Positions 46,610 through 55,872 of a stretch of 64,000 nt of DNA are shown here, piece after piece. How positions within the stretch are numbered: the stretch's first letter is position 1; each line of letters begins with the position of its first letter. The notes beneath the pieces are model-generated. The model did no database searches. It saw nothing but the letters and a program-made list of their open reading frames with translations, and had not been told where the DNA came from. Source of the stretch: Dickeya fangzhongdai (GTDB lineage Bacteria > Pseudomonadota > Gammaproteobacteria > Enterobacterales > Enterobacteriaceae); contig NZ_CP025003.1 in NCBI RefSeq assembly GCF_002812485.1, forward strand, positions 2,852,001 through 2,916,000, read 5' to 3'. Both the position numbers and the translations under genes were made by a program.

Positions 46610-48163
46610 ATGCGTAAAAATTATCCAGTCAGTCAACGTCAGTATCCGCTGGATGCCAAGATCAAACTGATGTCGGTGACCACCCCTGATAGCCACATTA
46701 CCTACGCCAACGCCGATTTCATCAAAGTCAGCGGCTACGAGCCGGAAGAACTGATGAATCAGCCGCATAATATTATCCGCCATCCTGATATGCCACCTTC
46801 CGCCTTCGCGGACATGTGGAATACCCTAAAAGCCGGAAAAATCTGGACCGGCGTGGTCAAGAACCGTCGCAAGAACGGTGACCACTACTGGGTACGCTCC
46901 AGCACAACGCCCCTGAAACGAGACGGCAAGCTGATGGGCTACATGTCGGTACGCACCGCGGCGACGGCGGAGGAAATCAGCCAGGCCGAAGCGCTCTACG
47001 CCCAGGTAAATCAGGGCATGTTGAAAAACCGTGCCTTCCATCACGGCCTGCTGGTTTACACCGGCCCGCTGAAATGGCTGAGCCTGTTCAAAACCATGCC
47101 GCTGCGCTGGCGCATCCGCAGCTACTTTGGCTTGCTGGGGCTGCTGCCGCTGGCCGTCGCGTTCGCGCTGCTGCCCAAAACGGCGCTGGTCTGGGGGCTG
47201 TTTCCGGCATTAATTGCGTTCGCCTGCCTGTTCTGCGAACTGCTGGTACAACACGTCGCCAGGCCGGTGGAACAGATTCTGGAACAGGCGATGCGCTCCG
47301 CGGCCGGCCAGGCCAATAGCCTGGCCCAACTCAATCGCGCCGATGAAATCGGTATGCTGATGCGCGCCGTCAACCAATCCGGCATGAACTTCCGCACCTT
47401 TGTCGATGACGTCAACGCCAACCTGCAGGAGCTAAAAATCGCCTGCAGCGAAATCGCGCAGGGCAATCACATTCTGGCGGAGTGTTGCGAAAAAACCGAA
47501 GAAAGCCTGCAGCAAACCGCCGCGTCGGTGGAGCAGTTAACCGCCACGATCAAGAGCAATGCCGACGCCTCGCTGCGTGCATCGCAGTACGCGGAAGACG
47601 TCAATCAGGTGGTGAATGTGGGCGAACAGGCGGTATCGGAGGTCGCCAATACCATGGAGGCAATCACCAGCGCCAGCGAACGTATCACCGATATCATCAG
47701 CGTGCTGGACAATCTGGCGTTCCAGACCAACATTCTGGCGGTCAACGCCGCGGTGGAAGCCGCTCATGCCGGAGAACAGGGCAAGAGCTTCGCGGTGGTA
47801 GCCAGCGAAGTACGCTCGCTGGCGCAGCGCAGCGCCGCTTCCGCCAAAGACATCGCCGCGCTTATCGACAACACCTTGTCCAGCATCCGCGCCGGCGACC
47901 AGCAGGTTGCGCATACCAACCGCTCGATGAACAACATTCTGGTCAAAGTGCAGGACGTCACCCATCTGATGAACGATATCAGCCAGGCCACCAAGGAACA
48001 GTCGCAGGGATTGCAGCAGATCAACGACGCGGTCAACCGTATCGATGAACTGACCCATCAGAATACGGCGCTGGCCAGCCAGTCCAACTCCGCCACCGGG
48101 CACCTACAGCAGCAAATCGCCAGCATGGCGCAGGCGGTTTCGGTATTCGGCGCGTCAAAATAA
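46610..48163 (+). CDS. Aer-like PAS chemoreceptor with altered signalling tip
   Basis: This 517-residue receptor is paralogous to the gene at 19477. The PAS domain has PHNIIRHPDMPPSAFADMW and [18 protein letters not shown] hydrophobic hairpin (about 165-215) anchors it, and a signalling domain follows. The tip reads FQTNILAVNAAVEAAHAGEQ then GKSFAVVASEVRSLAQRSA. Several near-invariant positions differ (Leu to Val, Arg to His, Gly to Ser). It lacks a CheR pentapeptide. The ATG at 46610 is used; the frame from 46547 adds an unrelated leader. It probably senses redox or energy state. Confidence 0.85.
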   Translation: MRKNYPVSQRQYPLDAKIKLMSVTTPDSHITYANADFIKVSGYEPEELMNQPHNIIRHPDMPPSAFADMWNTLKAGKIWTGVVKNRRKNGDHYWVRSSTTPLKRDGKLMGYMSVRTAATAEEISQAEALYAQVNQGMLKNRAFHHGLLVYTGPLKWLSLFKTMPLRWRIRSYFGLLGLLPLAVAFALLPKTALVWGLFPALIAFACLFCELLVQHVARPVEQILEQAMRSAAGQANSLAQLNRADEIGMLMRAVNQSGMNFRTFVDDVNANLQELKIACSEIAQGNHILAECCEKTEESLQQTAASVEQLTATIKSNADASLRASQYAEDVNQVVNVGEQAVSEVANTMEAITSASERITDIISVLDNLAFQTNILAVNAAVEAAHAGEQGKSFAVVASEVRSLAQRSAASAKDIAALIDNTLSSIRAGDQQVAHTNRSMNNILVKVQDVTHLMNDISQATKEQSQGLQQINDAVNRIDELTHQNTALASQSNSATGHLQQQIASMAQAVSVFGASK

Positions 48164-48179
48164 GCGACGTCATCCATTC

Positions 48180-48212
48180 AGGAGGGGGACTCCTCCTCCT
48201 TTATTTCTCCCG
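48180..48212 (+). terminator. Terminator after Aer-like gene
   Basis: GGAGG...CTCCTCC imperfect stem followed by TTTATTT. Confidence 0.55.
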
Positions 48213-48368
48213 CATTGCTCCCGCAGGCTCACCCGTCACAACCTTTTCAAGTTGTTATCATGACAAGGGTAACAGTTTGTCTGTTCATGGTTTTCTGCTA
48301 GCTTACTCTGGCTGCCTCCGTCACCACGTATGACGGCGCGGCTGACAATACCCTGTGGAGAAACAATC

Positions 48369-49361
48369 ATGAAGCTGGCGATTTACAGTACCAAACGGTA
48401 TGACCGCAAATACCTTGAGCAGGTGAATCAGCAGTTCGGGTATGAGCTGGAGTTTTTCGATTTCATGCTTAGTCCGCGCACCGTCAAAATGGCCGCCGGC
48501 TGCGATGCCGTCTGCATCTTCGTCAACGACGAAGCCGGACGCGAGGTGCTGACGGAACTGGCGAACACCGGCATCAAAATACTGGCATTGCGCTGCGCCG
48601 GTTTTAACAATGTCGATCTGGACGCCGCCCGCGAGCTGGGGATCCAGGTAGTGCGCGTGCCGGCCTACTCGCCGGAGGCGGTGGCGGAACACGCGGTAGG
48701 CATGATGATGAGCCTGAACCGCCGCATTCACCGCGCCTATCAGCGCACCCGCGACGCCAATTTCTCGCTGGAAGGGCTGATTGGCTTCAACATGTATCAG
48801 CGTACCGCCGGGGTGATAGGCACCGGCAAAATCGGCATCGCCACCCTGCGCATCCTCAAAGGGTTCGGCATGACGCTGCTGGCGCACGACCCTTACCCGA
48901 ATCCACAGGCGCTGGAACTGGGCGCGGAGTATGTCGATCTCGATACCCTGTACGCCCGGTCGGACGTCATTTCGCTGCACTGCCCGCTGACGCCGGAGAA
49001 TCACCACCTGCTCGACCGCGATGCGTTTGCGCGCATGAAAAACGGGGTGATGATCATCAACACCAGCCGCGGCGGGCTGATTGACTCTCAGGCGGCGATC
49101 GACGCGCTGAAACAGCAGAAAATCGGTTCGCTGGGCATGGACGTTTATGAAAACGAACGCGATCTGTTCTTTGCCGACAAATCCAACGACGTGATTCAGG
49201 ACGATGTGTTCCGCCGGCTCTCCGCCTGCCATAACGTGTTGTTCACCGGCCATCAGGCCTTTTTGACGGAAGAGGCGCTGACCAGCATCTCCGAAACCAC
49301 GTTGCACAACATCAAGCAGCTTAACGAAGGCACAACCTGCCCGAATCTGGTCAATCCCTGA
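48369..49361 (+). CDS. ldhA: D-lactate dehydrogenase (fermentative)
   Basis: This 330-residue enzyme (E. coli LdhA is 329) reduces pyruvate to D-lactate with NADH during fermentation. The NAD-binding motif is GVIGTGKIGIATLRIL (Rossmann GxGxxG). The catalytic Arg lies in NTSRGGLIDSQAAIDAL, Glu in the MDVYENE region and His in LFTGHQAFLTEEAL. It starts MKLAIYSTKRYDRKYL, as in E. coli. GGAG precedes the ATG at 48369. A GC-rich stem lies after the stop. Confidence 0.96.
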   Translation: MKLAIYSTKRYDRKYLEQVNQQFGYELEFFDFMLSPRTVKMAAGCDAVCIFVNDEAGREVLTELANTGIKILALRCAGFNNVDLDAARELGIQVVRVPAYSPEAVAEHAVGMMMSLNRRIHRAYQRTRDANFSLEGLIGFNMYQRTAGVIGTGKIGIATLRILKGFGMTLLAHDPYPNPQALELGAEYVDLDTLYARSDVISLHCPLTPENHHLLDRDAFARMKNGVMIINTSRGGLIDSQAAIDALKQQKIGSLGMDVYENERDLFFADKSNDVIQDDVFRRLSACHNVLFTGHQAFLTEEALTSISETTLHNIKQLNEGTTCPNLVNP

Positions 49362-49407
49362 TCGTTCAACCGGTGGCGCCATGCCGCCGGTTATCAGCTA
49401 ACGCGGT

Positions 49408-49686
49408 TTACCCCGCCGGACAGCTACCGTTCATCAACGCCGCTTCGTCGCAGCGCTTGCCATTAGCCAGCAGACAGGTGCCGATGCTCGCTCCGCTCAG
49501 TTGACGCGAAACCCCCATGCGCCCGCCCGCCAGCGTACAGTTCACCTCCGCCGGCGTGCCCTGCCCCTGCCACATCGCGCGCTGCGGCGCTACCGATTCC
49601 GGCACCTGCGCCGATTCCGTTTGTCCGCCACTGCAAGCCACCAGCATCAGGGTGGCGCCCGCCACCAGCCATTGCGGCATAGTCAT
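49408..49686 (-). CDS. DUF333-family lipoprotein
   Basis: This 92-residue lipoprotein has a short signal peptide and lipobox-like LMLVACSGG. The conserved DUF333 part is EVNCTLAGGRMGVSRQ, then IGTCLLANGKRCDEAALMNG, with cysteines typical of this family (labelled putative hemolysin in some annotations, without good evidence). The ATG at 49686 has AGGA upstream. The longer frame to 49860 is not supported. In E. coli the ldhA neighbour is hslJ, which is not what this is. Confidence 0.75.
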   Translation of the reverse strand: MTMPQWLVAGATLMLVACSGGQTESAQVPESVAPQRAMWQGQGTPAEVNCTLAGGRMGVSRQLSGASIGTCLLANGKRCDEAALMNGSCPAG

Positions 49687-49941
49687 GTTTTGTCGATTCC
49701 TGTGTCGTGAATATGAAATGTCGTAAATATGAAAGGTAATCAGCCAATTTTGCCGCCACGCAGCAGAACTCGGCCTAATCCTATTTACCCTACTTCTTTG
49801 CCCCACTTCTTTACCACATTTTTGTGGTGTGAGCAGCAACGGTTCGACACCGGTTTTCACCTCTCATGTTTTTACTCACGGTAAGTAACAAATACAATTA
49901 TTTTCAGGGGGATAAATTATATGATCTTATTTTTCAGCCAC

Positions 49942-49968
49942 TAAAGGCAGCAGATCGTTGGTCGATTA
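49942..49968 (+). promoter_or_regulatory. Candidate sigma-28 (FliA) promoter
   Basis: TAAAGGCA (49942-49949), exactly 11 bp, then GTCGATTA (49961-49968). The elements match the flagellar consensus TAAAGTTT and GCCGATAA at 5 of 8 and 6 of 8 positions. It lies 49 bp before the chemoreceptor ATG. Confidence 0.5.
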
Positions 49969-50016
49969 ATGGTTAGGCTGATAAGCAATCAGCGCCATCG
50001 CCAACGGGAGTAGATA

Positions 50017-51981
50017 ATGGCACCTGCAAGAAAACGTTTTTTTGACATGCATGTCGCAACCAAGCTGTACCTGGGTTTTGCAATGATTTTGTTTTTAGTG
50101 GTTCTTTCCTCAGCACTGAGCATCCACCGTTTTTCGACCATCAAGGCGTACTACGGCAAGACCGACCTGATGCACACCGTCATCATGGATATTTTTCAGG
50201 TCAAAATCGCCAGAACAAAATATTTCGCCAGCAATGACAATGAGCCTTACGACACCATGCTCAGCTACAGCAATGACCTGGCTAAAAATCTGGCGCAAGG
50301 CAGCCAGTTATATACCGAAAGCGAATTCAGGGATCCGCTGGCCCGCATGCAGAAACACCAGGCCGCACTACAGCAATCCATCAGCGAAATGGCCCGCGCC
50401 AAACAGGCGCTGACCGACGCCGGCGCCCGGTTCAGCCGCATTCCGGTCGACGGCGCTATCTCCCGCTTTCGCAGCAGCCTGGCGACCACCGCTTTTGCAT
50501 CCGACAGCGACCGGGAAAAAGCGACCGCACTTGCTCTGGCGCTGGCGTCTTATAAAGCGACAGCCGATGCCGTGGTGATTGAGCGCACTCCCGCCGCGCT
50601 TAGCACCCTGCAAAGCCGTTTCAGCGATATCGAGAAAAGTTACCGCGACCTGTCCGCGCAGCTCCCGGCCGATCAAAAAACGGCGCTGGATGAATTCTGG
50701 GGCAACATCGTCAACCTGAAGACAGGCGCAGAAGGCTACCTGAACGCTTACCAGGCGTTGTCGGGCGCAGAAGCGGCGGTGAAGACCGACGGCGATAATG
50801 TCAGCAATATCGCCAAAGAGGTCATCAGCCGCCTGAGCGAGATCAACACCACGCTCACCAGCGACGCCATCACCGGCGCCTCCGCATTCGCCTTGCTGGC
50901 GCTGCTGTTCGGCCTGCTGATATCGCGCTATATCACCCGCCAGATTACAGCGCCGGTGTCCCACAATCTGGCGTTGGCGGAACGCATCGCCAGCGGCGAC
51001 CTGACCGCCAACATCGAAACCGACCGTCACGATGAACTGGGCCAGTTAACCGCAGCGATGGCGGGTATGAACGAACGGTTGCGTCAGATGATCGGCAATA
51101 TCCGCGACAGCGTGGGCAGCGTGGCGGCATCCGCGGCGCAAATCGCCCACGGTAACCACGAGCTGTCGTCCCGCACCGAACAGCAATCCGCCGCCGTCGT
51201 GCAGACCGCCGCCAGTATGGAACAGCTAACCTCAACGGTGAAAAACAACGCCGACAACGCCCGCCATGCCAGCCAAATCGCGGCGGAGGCATCCAGAGAC
51301 GCGCACACGGGCGGCGGCGTGGTGCAAAATGTGGTCAATACCATGAATGACATCGCCGTCAGTTCGAAAAAAATCTCCGATATCACTGACGTCATCAACA
51401 GCATCGCCTTTCAGACCAACATCCTGGCGCTTAATGCCGCGGTGGAAGCGGCCCGCGCCGGCGAACAAGGGCGTGGTTTCGCGGTGGTCGCCGGCGAGGT
51501 GCGCAATCTGGCGCAGCGCAGCGCTCAGGCCGCCCGTGAAATCGCCAGTCTGATCGCCGAATCCGTGACCCGCATTGATACCGGCTCGATGCTGGCGGCG
51601 GAAGCCGGCGACGCCATGCAAAAAATCCTGCTCTCGGTCTCCCGCGTCAACGACATCATCGGTGAAATCGCCTCGGCGTCCGATGAACAGCGCCGCGGCA
51701 TCGAGCAGATCGCCAGCGCAGTCGGCGAACTGGACTCCACCACCCAGCAAAACGCGTCGCTGGTGACGGCGTCCGCGTCGTCCGCCAGTTCGCTGGAAGA
51801 GCAGTCGATACAACTGGAGGCGCTGGTGAGTCATTTCCGGTTGGCGCAGGATAATCAACCGTTATTACCCCGGCACACGGCGCTGCCCGCCAGTCGCCCC
51901 CCTGCTCCCGCCTTGAGCCAGGCCAGGCTAGCCCTCAACGGTAAAAACCGCCAGAGCCAGCAGGACTGGGAAAGCTTCTGA
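50017..51981 (+). CDS. Methyl-accepting chemotaxis protein, large helical sensor
   Basis: This 654-residue chemoreceptor has TM1 ([20 protein letters not shown]), then a helical periplasmic sensor of about 250 residues, consistent with an HBM-type (helical bimodular) sensor. TM2 is [20 protein letters not shown], followed by HAMP and the canonical tip [20 protein letters not shown]. The C-terminus DWESF resembles the CheR pentapeptide (xWExF). HBM receptors often sense organic acids, but the ligand here is unknown. Its ATG at 50017 has GGGAG upstream. Confidence 0.9.
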   Translation: MAPARKRFFDMHVATKLYLGFAMILFLVVLSSALSIHRFSTIKAYYGKTDLMHTVIMDIFQVKIARTKYFASNDNEPYDTMLSYSNDLAKNLAQGSQLYTESEFRDPLARMQKHQAALQQSISEMARAKQALTDAGARFSRIPVDGAISRFRSSLATTAFASDSDREKATALALALASYKATADAVVIERTPAALSTLQSRFSDIEKSYRDLSAQLPADQKTALDEFWGNIVNLKTGAEGYLNAYQALSGAEAAVKTDGDNVSNIAKEVISRLSEINTTLTSDAITGASAFALLALLFGLLISRYITRQITAPVSHNLALAERIASGDLTANIETDRHDELGQLTAAMAGMNERLRQMIGNIRDSVGSVAASAAQIAHGNHELSSRTEQQSAAVVQTAASMEQLTSTVKNNADNARHASQIAAEASRDAHTGGGVVQNVVNTMNDIAVSSKKISDITDVINSIAFQTNILALNAAVEAARAGEQGRGFAVVAGEVRNLAQRSAQAAREIASLIAESVTRIDTGSMLAAEAGDAMQKILLSVSRVNDIIGEIASASDEQRRGIEQIASAVGELDSTTQQNASLVTASASSASSLEEQSIQLEALVSHFRLAQDNQPLLPRHTALPASRPPAPALSQARLALNGKNRQSQQDWESF

Positions 51982-52009
51982 ACAACCTTCCGCTGTCATC
52001 AGCAGTAAA

Positions 52010-52035
52010 AAAACCGGCAGGGATGCCGGTTTTCT
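52010..52035. terminator. Bidirectional terminator
   Basis: AAACCGGCA / TGCCGGTTT stem with a 4-nt loop, A-rich on the left and T-rich on the right. It serves the chemoreceptor and possibly the minus-strand lipoprotein gene. Confidence 0.8.
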
Positions 52036-52090
52036 GACAAGAAGCCTGGTAAATCGCCACGGACTTTATGCCATTGCCGCGGTTGCCCGG

Positions 52091-52588
52091 TTAGCGATCC
52101 TCGATCGAATGCGTCTCGACTTTCTCCGTCAGCGACACGTCAACCTTAATGTCATCCGTCAGGGTCAGCATCGCCTTCTTATCCCGGCTTACCACCGCAG
52201 TACGCTGCGGAATGATGAACTGGCGTACACTCTCACCCTCAATCATATCCTTGCCGTTTTCAACGCCATGCCGCGCCGACAGCAGATAATTCACCATGCC
52301 GTTATAGGTAATCCGATAATCGCCGCCGGACGACTCAACCCGATAGTTGAGGGTAATTTTCGGCAACGCCGCCTTATAGGTGCCGCGGATCTCATCCCAA
52401 CGCGCCGGGTTACCCGTCAGGTAAACGGAATCTACCCAGTTGGTATTGTCCTGCAGCACATGGGCGGTGGTGTAGGAAAAGTAATACGGCGAGATAAACG
52501 TACTGTTCAGGCTCGTTGTTTTCGTACTGAATATAGAACATCCTGACAGCATCACCGTGGCCGCCACGGCCAGGAACAGTCTCTTCAT
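52091..52588 (-). CDS. Lipoprotein of unknown function
   Basis: This 165-residue lipoprotein has a signal peptide and lipobox LSGCS (MKRLFLAVAATVMLSGCSIF). The mature part has YFSYTTAHVLQDNTNWVDSV and TLNYRVESSGGDYRITYNGM. I do not recognise the family. The ATG at 52588 (AGAGAAA upstream) is chosen; the frame to 52741 adds a non-signal leader. It is divergent from the effector-like gene at 52994 and could be unrelated to it. The outer or inner membrane location is undecided. Confidence 0.65.
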   Translation of the reverse strand: MKRLFLAVAATVMLSGCSIFSTKTTSLNSTFISPYYFSYTTAHVLQDNTNWVDSVYLTGNPARWDEIRGTYKAALPKITLNYRVESSGGDYRITYNGMVNYLLSARHGVENGKDMIEGESVRQFIIPQRTAVVSRDKKAMLTLTDDIKVDVSLTEKVETHSIEDR

Positions 52589-52993
52589 GGGTATTTTTCT
52601 CTTTTTGCCAACAGTTTCACCCCGAACAGGGGCCGGGCCAGTTTTTCTGTCATGACCTGCCAGACAACACACACGCAGGCAACGAGTTGCGCCCATAGAA
52701 TAGCAGTGATTCTGCGGGTTGATGGAGTGAAAAAGGGGCAAGTCGGGGGATATTTATCCGTATCGACAACCACCAGCCTGCGCCTGAAATCCATCAACCT
52801 GTTTGCTGAGCCGCCAGCCAACACGCCTGAATAGTTTAATCGCTCACAAACGATAATATAACGCCATCGTTCTTCTGCATGACGCTGAAATATACCCGAC
52901 TTCAGATCGTAATAACGCTGAAGCGGCCTCCCATTTATCCAATTGGCGTTAATTTTCATGATTGACGTCAAATAATATTGTTATTAAACGCCT
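52589..52993. other. Intergenic region between lipoprotein and effector genes
   Basis: No supported gene. The last 60 bp before 52994 are AT-rich with a TAATATT sequence that could be a -10 element for the effector gene. No strong ribosome site is visible before its ATG. Confidence 0.4.
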
Positions 52994-55228
52994 ATGAAAA
53001 AAAATAACACCACCCGGAAACAACTCTTCGTCGTGATAAAAAAAACGCGCTCTTTTGCGAAGAAAACAGAAATAACGACCCATTCCCGGCAAAATACCGC
53101 TACGACCAGCGGCACGGCATCGAGCTATCCCAACGCTCCGTCAGCCGGATTGGACAATATTCGCTTGCCCGCACCGCAAGCCGGCTTGTCGGGCGCTCCA
53201 GTTCCTGCCGCCAGCCAGCCTACGCCTCCAGCCGCACCGCCGGCGGCAACCGTTCCGCCGCTGCCCAAATTTAACAAGCCGCACGCTGAAGCGGCCGCAG
53301 CGCCGTCCGCACCACCGGCACAGCCATCAACCGCCAGTGCGCCGCAACCCAGCCTGCCGTCTCCGGCGCCAGCGCCTGTTGCCGCCGCTTCTACCGCGGA
53401 ACCTGAGGCTGCACAGGAACCGACCATCCCACCGTTTGCTCCTGAATATGCAGCAGTTGGAAATCAGCTGAGCAAGCTGATGTCCGGAATGGCAGCGCCG
53501 TTGTCGCGGCTGGCGGGCACAGTTCCAGGATTGCTCTCTTCCGCGTCTAAATCCATAGCGCAGGCAGCCAAAGACAAGCCAAGCGTAGCCACATCCAAGC
53601 CGACTCCGGTTGAATCCAAAGCCACAGCGCCAACAGTTAACACCGCGGAAGCCAAGCCCATTGAGGTTAAGCCGATCGAGGTTGATGTTAAAGTCAACGC
53701 GGTTACACCGGCTTCTTCGTCTGCTGCATCAACGCCTGCTGCCATGCCATTAGCCGGTAATTCAACAGCATCGTCACCCAAACCTATCGCAACGGTAACC
53801 TGGAATCCTGCGACTACAATAAGTTCACTACGGCGCAATGCAGGTAATGCATCCACAAAATATTGTGCAAGAGCCGTTGTAGATGCAATTAGAGCAGGCG
53901 GAACACGAATCGAAGGTGCTAACGCAAAGGATCTCGGTCCAAAACTAATTGCCGCAGGTTTTACCGACATATTTTCCATGCCAAGACCATCCAGCGAATA
54001 CGACCGCAGCAACCTCTTGCCTGGAGATGTAGTTGTATTAGAAGGTTTTAATCAAGACGAGCGTAAAGGGATCAAAAAAGACCATCCTTATGGTCATGCC
54101 GCCATGTACGACGGCAGCAAATGGATTTCCGACTTCCATCAACCCGGATTCTATCCCGGCGATGATTACCGAAAGGCACTGCCCGGCTACACCATTTACC
54201 GAATGGTTGCCACGCAGGCTCAGATTAATGCCATCAACGCTTCTCAGAGCGGCGAGTCGGCACCCCAAACACCGGTAGCAATGCCTTCTGTACCGGCAAC
54301 GCGCCCGGCCCAGCCATCTGTACCGGTATCTCGCCCTGCGCCGCAAGCAGTGCGACCATCTGCGCTAGCATCGCGCCCTGCGCCGCAGGCAGTACAACCA
54401 TCTGTGCCAGCATCGCGCCCTGCACCGCAAGTAGTACAACCATCGGTACCGGCATCGCGCCCCGCGCCGCAGGCAGTACGGCCATCTGTACCGGCATCGC
54501 GCCCTGCGATCGCCGAATCGCTGCCCACGGCATCGGGTGGGAGCAATTCTCAGTCCGAACCGACAGAAAGTGTCTCAGCACAGGGAAATAGTCGCCAGAT
54601 ACCTACTGTACTCAAAGGGAAGGTGACATATGATGCTGAAGGACGTGAAGAGAGAGGGCAGTATTTTAGTCGACAGATTCACTATCCTGAATCAAAGGAC
54701 CCCAGTGTTGCAGCAAAGACCGGTGTTACAATCGGTCGAGGATATGATATGGGGGAAAGAACGCAGGCACAAGTTTATAATGACTTAATAGCGGCAGGAA
54801 TCCCAGCCTCTCAGGCATCAAGGATATCTGCTGCCGCGGGTAAAAAAGGAATAAACGCAAAAATATTTGTTAATAATAATAAAGATATCGGAGAGATTAC
54901 TACAGAACAACAAATTAAGCTATTCAATAATATCTATCCCGCTTATGAAAGTAGAGCTCAGTTGCGTTATAAAGAAAAAACCAAAGGCATGAGGAATGTA
55001 ACAAAGTGGGAAGACCTTAACCCCGCCATTCGAGATATTTTAGTAGATATTGTTTATCAAGGATTTCAAGGTAAGCAAGCAATGCCAGCTGCATCACAGA
55101 ATAACATTGACCAGTTCATAACCTTCCTAAATAATAACGAAAAATATCAGCAGTATGAAAAAGGCCGACATAGGGTCGCCTATCTTCAGAAGGAAAAAAA
55201 TCGCATCAGCAGAAATCAAAATAACTAA
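52994..55228 (+). CDS. Putative dual-domain cell-wall hydrolase effector (amidase + muramidase)
   Basis: The 744-residue protein has no signal peptide. Residues 1-130 are basic then Pro/Ala-rich. A helical stretch (about 150-195) and a second linker follow. About 275-405 looks like a CHAP/NlpC-type amidase: Cys291 in KYCARAVVDAI, a turn LLPGDVVVLEG, and His368 in YGHAAMYDG. Residues 429-510 repeat ASRPAPQAV. The C-terminal domain (about 540-744) resembles pesticin and phage-lysozyme toxins: TGVTIGRGYDMGERTQAQVY (Thr579, Asp585) and PAIRDILVDIVYQGFQG, with Glu552/553 as catalytic candidates. Two LprI-like genes follow and probably confer immunity. It resembles dual amidase-lysozyme type VI effectors; delivery is inferred. 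Confidence 0.7.
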   Translation: MKKNNTTRKQLFVVIKKTRSFAKKTEITTHSRQNTATTSGTASSYPNAPSAGLDNIRLPAPQAGLSGAPVPAASQPTPPAAPPAATVPPLPKFNKPHAEAAAAPSAPPAQPSTASAPQPSLPSPAPAPVAAASTAEPEAAQEPTIPPFAPEYAAVGNQLSKLMSGMAAPLSRLAGTVPGLLSSASKSIAQAAKDKPSVATSKPTPVESKATAPTVNTAEAKPIEVKPIEVDVKVNAVTPASSSAASTPAAMPLAGNSTASSPKPIATVTWNPATTISSLRRNAGNASTKYCARAVVDAIRAGGTRIEGANAKDLGPKLIAAGFTDIFSMPRPSSEYDRSNLLPGDVVVLEGFNQDERKGIKKDHPYGHAAMYDGSKWISDFHQPGFYPGDDYRKALPGYTIYRMVATQAQINAINASQSGESAPQTPVAMPSVPATRPAQPSVPVSRPAPQAVRPSALASRPAPQAVQPSVPASRPAPQVVQPSVPASRPAPQAVRPSVPASRPAIAESLPTASGGSNSQSEPTESVSAQGNSRQIPTVLKGKVTYDAEGREERGQYFSRQIHYPESKDPSVAAKTGVTIGRGYDMGERTQAQVYNDLIAAGIPASQASRISAAAGKKGINAKIFVNNNKDIGEITTEQQIKLFNNIYPAYESRAQLRYKEKTKGMRNVTKWEDLNPAIRDILVDIVYQGFQGKQAMPAASQNNIDQFITFLNNNEKYQQYEKGRHRVAYLQKEKNRISRNQNN
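54290..54510 (+). repeat. Pro-rich repeats in the effector linker
   Basis: A unit of about 39 bp encoding ASRPAPQAVQPSV is repeated about five times with small changes. It forms the linker between the two enzyme-like domains. Confidence 0.8.
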
Positions 55229-55365
55229 CATTCGACATGCCCATCATTTAATTGGTGGGCATATTCATACGCTACATATAATTAACAAGCAATCCACCAT
55301 TGCGAAACAATTTACACCACTTAATAAAAAAGTTATTATCCTCTTTAAACCAAGGAGGATCTTTA

Positions 55366-55815
55366 ATGAAGAAAAAAGTCTCACTATTACTACTCTTATT
55401 CCCACTGACGGGAATGACAGCCGCCATTGATAAAAATCACTCCGATATCTATCAGCAGTATTATGCCAAAATGGTAGGCAATGTTTGCAACAATCTCACC
55501 AACAAAGACAGCGAGATGGGAATCTATCAGTGTGCGACATTAATGAAAAAAGATGCCGACGCAAAACTCACCGCACGTATCAACGAGATTAACCAGGAAC
55601 TCAGTCAGTTAAGCGATGATGATGATAAAGAGTTTATAAAATCCTTCAAGGAAGATCAGTTGCAATGGGAGCGTTACCGCAATAAGCGTTGCAAATTGCG
55701 GGTGGCAAATTTAGAACAAGACTCTCCACAATATATATCTGAAACATTCTTGTGTCAGGCCGTAGAAAGTTACCGCAGGATAGAAGTGCTGATTGATGAA
55801 CCTGACCGGCCCTGA
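55366..55815 (+). CDS. LprI-like (DUF1311) exported protein, putative immunity 1
   Basis: This 149-residue protein has a signal peptide (MKKKVSLLLLLFPLTGMTAA). The mature part has GNVCNNLTNKDSEMGIYQCA, a helical middle, QLQWERYRNKRCKLR and a final CQAVESYRRIEVLIDEP. The Cys pattern and W-Y-R-C motif fit the LprI N-terminal family, which includes lysozyme inhibitors. A strong AAGGAGG lies 7 bp before the ATG. It follows the putative wall hydrolase by 137 bp and could neutralise its lysozyme-like domain in the periplasm. It is related to the next gene. Confidence 0.75.
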   Translation: MKKKVSLLLLLFPLTGMTAAIDKNHSDIYQQYYAKMVGNVCNNLTNKDSEMGIYQCATLMKKDADAKLTARINEINQELSQLSDDDDKEFIKSFKEDQLQWERYRNKRCKLRVANLEQDSPQYISETFLCQAVESYRRIEVLIDEPDRP

Positions 55816-55872
55816 CCTCGTGATGAATTAATATTGCCGCCTTATTCACTTTGCGACAAAAGGACAAATACA

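Noticed and set aside
49408..49686. hslJ next to ldhA, as in E. coli.
   Set aside because: The sequence is a DUF333 lipoprotein, not HslJ/META-domain.
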